A stretch of 10,707 nt of DNA from Candidatus Aquidulcis frankliniae (lineage in GTDB: Bacteria > Chloroflexota > Limnocylindria > Limnocylindrales > Limnocylindraceae). The position numbers and the translations under genes were made by a program. Positions 7,654 to 10,707 of this stretch are shown here, one piece after another; position 1 is the stretch's first letter, and every line of letters begins with the position of its first letter. The notes beneath the pieces were generated by a model. It saw nothing but the letters and a program-made list of their open reading frames with translations, did not search any database and was not told where the DNA came from. The stretch is from assembly GCA_009925905.1 (NCBI GenBank), contig RFPZ01000043.1, positions 1-10,707 on the forward strand, read 5' to 3'.

Positions 7654-9062
7654 GCCTGCAGTTCCGCGACACGTTGAGCGGGGAGACTCGAACTTTCACG
7701 CCCCTCGACCCAAAGCAGATCGGTGTGTACTCGTGTGGACCAACGATTTACGGCCCAGCTCATATTGGCAACTTCCGCAGCTTCCTCTTCGCCGACACGC
7801 TCGTGCGCTGGCTCCGCGCGAGCGGCCGCACGGTGCGCTGGGTGGTGAACCTGACCGACATCGATGACAAGATCATTCGCGCCGCCGCCGCTGAGGACGT
7901 CGAGATTCGTGCACTTACCGATCGCTGGGAGGCGGTCTTCCGTGCTGACATGGCGGCGCTCCGCATGACAACCCCAGATGAGATGCCCCGGGCAACCGAG
8001 CACATCCCTGAACAGATCGCCCTAGTTCAGCAACTACTTGATCGTGGGCACGCGTATCGTACCGAGGACGGGTCGATCTTCTTCAAGATCTCGTCGTGGC
8101 CAGCCTACGGCAAGCTCGCACGACTTGATCCCGAGGCGATGCGCGTCGGCGAGCGCGTTGAGGCCGACGAATACAGCAAGGACGACGTGCGCGACTTTGT
8201 CTTGTGGAAGGCGGCGAAGCCTGGAGAGCCATCGTGGGATGGACCGCTCGGCCCAGGGCGCCCGGGATGGCATCTGGAATGCTCGGCGATGAGCATGCGG
8301 TACCTCGGCGAGTCGTTCGATTTGCACACTGGGGGCATTGATTTGGTCTTCCCGCATCACGAAGATGAGATCGCGCAGTCTGAGGCGGCAACAGGGAAAC
8401 CGTTTGTTGGCACTTGGATGCACTGCGCGCACCTGCATGTCTCGGGCGACAAGATGTCAAAGTCACTGGGGAACATTTCACGTGTCAGTGACCTGCTCGC
8501 TGGTGGCGCTGAGCCCCGCGCCTTGCGCCTGGCGCTCATCTCGGCGCACTATCGCACCAGCCTCAACTACAACGACGATTCGCTCACCGCAGCTGCGTCG
8601 GCGATCGCACGAATCGATGCCTTTGTCGCCGCACTGAGTACACGTAGCGCGATCACCACCGGTGACTCGGAAGCCGATCAGCGTGCGACAACATTGGCCG
8701 AGACGAGCTGGAGCCGATTCGCTGCAGCGATGGATGACGACCTCGCCGTCCCCGAAGCACTCGCAGCACTCTTCGATCTGGTGCGCGATGGGAATCGCCT
8801 TCTTGATGCCAACTGCAGCGGCGCCGGTGCGCAGGCGCTGTTCACAGTTCTGGAAAAAATCAATGCCGTGCTCGCCGTGCTGCCAGATCGCGCCGTACTC
8901 CCAGCCGGTGCCGAGGCACTGCTTGCAGAGCGCATTGCCGCCCGTGCCGCTAAAGATTGGGCCCGCTCTGATGCGCTGCGGGACGAACTGGCGAGCCTGG
9001 GCGTCCTCATTGACGACAGTCGCGACGGTCAGCGCTGGCGTTTGGCTGGGCCACAGGGATGA
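7650..9062 (+). CDS. cysS: Cysteinyl-tRNA synthetase
   Basis: This class I synthetase charges tRNA-Cys with cysteine in the cytoplasm. The 470-residue product has the HIGH-type motif as HIGN (38-41), the KMSKS motif (268-272, followed by LGN), and the zinc site that selects cysteine: C29 in YSCGPTIY, C211 in WHLECSAM, and the HHED cluster starting at H236. The anticodon-binding region follows as an Ala-rich helical domain, ending in AKDWARSDALRDELASLGV, the typical CysRS C-terminus. The length is normal. The GTG start shares 4 bases (GTGA) with the ispDF stop and is preceded by GAAGGGG at 7634-7640, 9 bases upstream. Gene order ispDF-cysS-rlmB matches the ispF-cysS-rlmB (yacO) order known from Bacillus and relatives. 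Confidence 0.97.
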   Translation: MSLQFRDTLSGETRTFTPLDPKQIGVYSCGPTIYGPAHIGNFRSFLFADTLVRWLRASGRTVRWVVNLTDIDDKIIRAAAAEDVEIRALTDRWEAVFRADMAALRMTTPDEMPRATEHIPEQIALVQQLLDRGHAYRTEDGSIFFKISSWPAYGKLARLDPEAMRVGERVEADEYSKDDVRDFVLWKAAKPGEPSWDGPLGPGRPGWHLECSAMSMRYLGESFDLHTGGIDLVFPHHEDEIAQSEAATGKPFVGTWMHCAHLHVSGDKMSKSLGNISRVSDLLAGGAEPRALRLALISAHYRTSLNYNDDSLTAAASAIARIDAFVAALSTRSAITTGDSEADQRATTLAETSWSRFAAAMDDDLAVPEALAALFDLVRDGNRLLDANCSGAGAQALFTVLEKINAVLAVLPDRAVLPAGAEALLAERIAARAAKDWARSDALRDELASLGVLIDDSRDGQRWRLAGPQG

Positions 9063-10108
9063 ACGACGAGCAGCGCCCCCGACCACCGCGCCCCAGCAGC
9101 TTCCGTCCCGGCGCCCCACGCCCAGGCGGGCATGGTGGTCCCGGTAGTTTCCGCCCTGGCACGGCACGCCCGACCTTTAGTGCCGGTGGCGCGAAGCAGT
9201 GGGCCTCGCGACGAGCGATCTCCCTTCAGGTGGCCGGAATGGTCGGCCCAGAGCACGAGGTCATCGCGGGGCGTCGACCTGTAGAGGAGGCTTTCGCCGC
9301 CCGTCGCGAAGCGGTCCGCCTCCTGGTGGTGCCGCAGCGACGCGACGCCCTTCAGCAGATGGTCCTGCATGCCACTGCCCTCCGCATCCCGATTATTGAG
9401 GTCGAAGGCGCCCTGATCGGCCAGCTGGCAGGGTTCGATGGGCACCAGGGTGTTGCCCTGGTCGTGAAGCGACGCCCCGAGGCCGCCCCCGAGGACCTGC
9501 TCGCCCGCGCCGTGGCGCGTGGGGAGGCTCCCTTCCTCCTCGCCCTCGACGGGGTAGAGGACCCCCAGAACTTCGGCAGCCTCATTCGCAGCGCCGAGGC
9601 GGTCGGGGTGCATGGGCTCCTGATTGGCAGCAAGGGGGCTGCGCCCCTCTCACCTGCCGCGATCAAGGCCAGCGCCGGGGCGGTCGAGCACCTCCTGGTC
9701 GCCCGCGTCGAAAACCTCGCCGACGAGCTCACCGCCCTGCGGCTGCGGGGCATTCGGGTGGTCGGCGCTGAGGCGGAGGCGGCTCAGGGCTATCGCGAGT
9801 CAGACCTGCGTGGACCGCTCTGCATCGTGATCGGAGCCGAGGGCCGGGGCCTCTCGCCAGCAGTCCGTCGACGGGTTGACCTCTTCGTCCGGATCCCCAT
9901 GGCCGGAAAGGTCGCCAGCCTGAACGCCGCTGTGGCGGGGTCCATCCTGCTCTTTGAGGCACTTGGCCAACGACCTTCAGCGGCACAGCCTGTGCCAGCC
10001 TCCGGGGCCCCACTCGCGGCTTCCAGCGACCCGGTCGCGCGAGCCTCAGTTGACGTCGAAGCGCCGGCCGCCCCAGAAAGCGACGATCTCCCGCACGCGG
10101 GCGGTTGA
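9059..10108 (+). CDS. rlmB: SpoU-family rRNA 2'-O-methyltransferase, RlmB type
   Basis: RlmB-type enzymes methylate the ribose of a conserved guanosine in 23S rRNA (G2251 in E. coli) using SAM. The 349-residue product has an N-terminal substrate-binding domain starting near residue 66 (EVIAGRRPVEEAF) and a SpoU/TrmH knotted domain with all three motifs: LDGVEDPQNFGSLIRSAEA (163-181, with N171 and R177), VIGAEGRGLS (257-266, E261) and IPMAGKVASLNAAVAGS (279-295, N289). About 60 Pro/Arg/Gly-rich residues precede the domains and about 45 Ala/Pro-rich residues follow; both are probably disordered and may aid RNA binding. The ATG overlaps the cysS stop by 4 bases (ATGA), so translation is likely coupled. 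Codon use looks richer in C-ending codons than in cysS. The exact nucleotide target is inferred from family and context. Confidence 0.93.
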   Translation: MNDEQRPRPPRPSSFRPGAPRPGGHGGPGSFRPGTARPTFSAGGAKQWASRRAISLQVAGMVGPEHEVIAGRRPVEEAFAARREAVRLLVVPQRRDALQQMVLHATALRIPIIEVEGALIGQLAGFDGHQGVALVVKRRPEAAPEDLLARAVARGEAPFLLALDGVEDPQNFGSLIRSAEAVGVHGLLIGSKGAAPLSPAAIKASAGAVEHLLVARVENLADELTALRLRGIRVVGAEAEAAQGYRESDLRGPLCIVIGAEGRGLSPAVRRRVDLFVRIPMAGKVASLNAAVAGSILLFEALGQRPSAAQPVPASGAPLAASSDPVARASVDVEAPAAPESDDLPHAGG

Positions 10109-10134
10109 CCCCCACGCCCGTAGGGGGCTATGAT
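10105..10134 (+). promoter_or_regulatory. Sigma-70 promoter of the tRNA-tuf operon
   Basis: TTGACC (10105-10110) and TATGAT (10129-10134) are separated by 18 bases, each with only one mismatch to the TTGACA/TATAAT consensus. Transcription should start near 10141, about 30 bases before the first tRNA. The -35 box overlaps the rlmB stop codon (10106-10108). Confidence 0.75.
10109..10127 (+). terminator. GC hairpin within the promoter spacer, after rlmB
   Basis: CCCCC (10109-10113) pairs with GGGGG (10123-10127) around a 9-base loop, directly after the rlmB stop. An alternative pairing is CGGGCG (10098-10103) with CGCCCG (10115-10120). No U-tract follows. It may mark the operon end, and its DNA also forms the spacer of the next promoter. 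Confidence 0.3.
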
Positions 10135-10174
10135 CACGCCTCACCGACGGACCGCAAGGTATCCCGACGTGGGC

Positions 10175-10250
10175 GCCGACATAGCTCAATTGGTAGAGCA
10201 ACGGTTTTGTAAACCGTAGGTTCCGGGTTCGAGTCCCGTTGTCGGCTCCA
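10175..10250 (+). tRNA. tRNA-Thr (anticodon TGT)
   Basis: The acceptor stem GCCGACA pairs with TGTCGGC, the D arm is GCTCAATTGGTAGAGC, and the anticodon stem ACGGT/ACCGT encloses TTTGTAA, placing TGT at 10208-10210. The T arm contains GGTTCGAGTCC. The discriminator T and an encoded CCA (10248-10250) follow. This tRNA reads ACA and probably other ACN codons. Confidence 0.97.
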
Positions 10251-10257
10251 GCACTGG
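10248..10257 (+). repeat. Repeated tRNA 3' flank, copy 1
   Basis: CCAGCACTGG begins with the CCA end of tRNA-Thr(TGT). The same 10 bases follow tRNA-Tyr at 10347-10356, and the next bases are also similar (GTCACAAG against AGCAACAAG). Confidence 0.7.
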
Positions 10258-10264
10258 GTCACAA

Positions 10265-10349
10265 GGGTAGGTTGAGCAGGTGGTGAGCTCCGCTGACTGT
10301 AGATCAGCCGTCTTTGACTGTGGGGGTTCGATTCCCTTCCTGCCCACCA
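10265..10349 (+). tRNA. tRNA-Tyr (anticodon GTA)
   Basis: GGGTAGG pairs with CCTGCCC (one T-G wobble), the D arm is GAGCAGGTGGTGAGCTC, and GCTGA/TCAGC encloses CTGTAGA, placing GTA at 10299-10301. A long variable arm (GTCTTTGAC core) marks a class II bacterial tRNA-Tyr. The T stem has two G-T wobbles around TTCGATT. Discriminator A and encoded CCA end the gene. Confidence 0.97.
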
Positions 10350-10356
10350 GCACTGG
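10347..10356 (+). repeat. Repeated tRNA 3' flank, copy 2
   Basis: This is an exact second copy of CCAGCACTGG, starting at the CCA end of tRNA-Tyr. It may come from duplication of a spacer or be a shared 3'-processing context. Confidence 0.7.
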
Positions 10357-10392
10357 AGCAACAAGAGAAGCAATAGGATCGGAAATGGACTG

Positions 10393-10468
10393 GCCCACGT
10401 AGCTCAGTTGGTAGAGCACGTCATTGGTAATGACGAGGTCACCGGTTCAAGTCCGGTCGTGGGCTCCA
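10393..10468 (+). tRNA. tRNA-Thr (anticodon GGT)
   Basis: GCCCACG pairs with CGTGGGC, the D arm is GCTCAGTTGGTAGAGC, and CGTCA/TGACG encloses TTGGTAA, placing GGT at 10426-10428. The T arm contains GGTTCAAGTCC, followed by discriminator T and encoded CCA (10466-10468). It reads ACC and ACU. Its D arm is nearly the same as that of the upstream tRNA-Thr(TGT). Confidence 0.97.
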
Positions 10469-10479
10469 CCTTCGGGTGG
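10466..10479 (+). other. UUCG-capped hairpin overlapping the tRNA-Thr(GGT) CCA end
   Basis: CCACC (10466-10470) pairs with GGTGG (10475-10479) across the very stable tetraloop TTCG. The first three bases are the encoded CCA. It could guide 3'-end processing or stabilise the tRNA-tuf junction; no T-run follows, so it does not look like a terminator. Confidence 0.5.
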
Positions 10480-10494
10480 GAGTAAAAAGCGGTA

Positions 10495-10522
10495 ACCGTC
10501 AACGCTATTAACAAGTGACGGT
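10495..10522 (+). promoter_or_regulatory. Inverted repeat in the tuf leader
   Basis: ACCGTCA (10495-10501) is the perfect complement of TGACGGT (10516-10522), with a 14-base loop. It lies 26 bases before the tuf start and just ahead of the Shine-Dalgarno GGAGAGA (10534-10540). A role in processing or translation control is only a guess. Confidence 0.4.
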
Positions 10523-10548
10523 AGTAGGAAATCGGAGAGAGAATCGAG

Positions 10549-10707
10549 ATGGCAAAGGCAAAGTTCGAGCGGTCCAAGCCGCACGTCAACATCGGAACGA
10601 TCGGGCATATCGACCACGGCAAGACGAGCCTGACCGCCGCGATCTCGAAGTACCTTGCCCTCAAGGGGAGCGCGGAGTATCGCGCCTTCGATTCGATCGA
10701 CAACGCC
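10549..10707 (+). CDS. tuf: Elongation factor Tu, N-terminal part
   Basis: EF-Tu delivers aminoacyl-tRNAs to the ribosome with GTP. Only the first 53 codons are in the window; the gene continues past the right edge in frame. The start MAKAKFERSKPHVNIG is classic EF-Tu, the G1 P-loop reads GHIDHGKT (19-26) followed by SLTAAI, and FDSIDNA leads into the effector region. I21 and S27 replace the more usual V and T, which are mild variants. The ATG follows GGAGAGA at 10534-10540 by 8 bases. It lies 80 bases after tRNA-Thr(GGT) with no separate promoter seen, so it is probably cotranscribed with the tRNAs, as tufB is in E. coli. Confidence 0.95.
   Translation, partial: MAKAKFERSKPHVNIGTIGHIDHGKTSLTAAISKYLALKGSAEYRAFDSIDNA

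Noticed and set aside
7761..7772. HIGN in place of HIGH in CysS
   Set aside because: HIGN is a common natural form in cysteinyl-tRNA synthetases, so it is not a defect.
8478..9167. Minus-strand open frame (229 codons) opposite the cysS/rlmB junction
   Set aside because: It is antisense to the cysS C-terminus and the rlmB start, with no recognisable motif or ribosome binding site.
10134..10703. Minus-strand open frames across the tRNA cluster and tuf
   Set aside because: They run through well-folded tRNA genes and antisense to EF-Tu, and are typical spurious calls.
1..10707. Mobile elements, CRISPR arrays, toxin-antitoxin or defence genes
   Set aside because: No transposase motif, terminal repeats, regular spaced repeats or small paired toxin-like genes were seen; after position 622 the window is compact housekeeping sequence.

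Overview
This window comes from a bacterial chromosome of moderately high G+C. The lineage looks Chloroflexota-like or, less likely, actinobacterial. The reasons are a four-domain ribosomal protein S1, a ClpC-RadA-IspDF-CysS-RlmB gene string of the kind found in Gram-positive and Chloroflexota genomes, and an EF-Tu start (MAKAKFERSKPHVNIG, later FDSIDNA) that fits this group. The placement rests on gene order and family resemblance, not on a phylogeny. All convincing genes lie on the plus strand.

Layout. Positions 1-500 are the least clear part. They hold a partial open frame whose C-terminal third resembles family-2 glycosyltransferases but stops abruptly at 314, then a short frame carrying one complete LysM domain. 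Next comes rpsA (622-2277), preceded by a 122-base leader with an extended -10-like promoter. After a GC-rich hairpin and a second, almost identical promoter-like motif comes a tight five-gene string: clpC, radA, ispDF (a bifunctional fusion), cysS and rlmB (2388-10108). Its gene junctions are +12, -8, -4 and -4 bases, so it is almost certainly one operon. A textbook sigma-70 promoter (TTGACC, 18-base spacer, TATGAT) overlaps the rlmB stop codon. It drives tRNA-Thr(TGT), tRNA-Tyr(GTA) and tRNA-Thr(GGT), followed by the start of tuf, which runs off the right edge.

How the genes fit together. rpsA, the tRNAs, cysS, rlmB and tuf all serve translation: mRNA binding, decoding, Cys-tRNA charging, 23S rRNA methylation and aminoacyl-tRNA delivery. 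ClpC is the protein-quality-control unfoldase that feeds ClpP. RadA processes recombination intermediates. IspDF supplies two steps of the MEP isoprenoid pathway. The mix is a housekeeping operon.

I looked for an undescribed system and did not find a convincing one. The points most worth a second look are small: GC hairpins without U-tracts placed at three gene ends next to promoters, a 3' flank complementary to CCA after all three tRNAs, a divergent IspF domain in the IspDF fusion, and the broken glycosyltransferase/LysM junction at the left edge.
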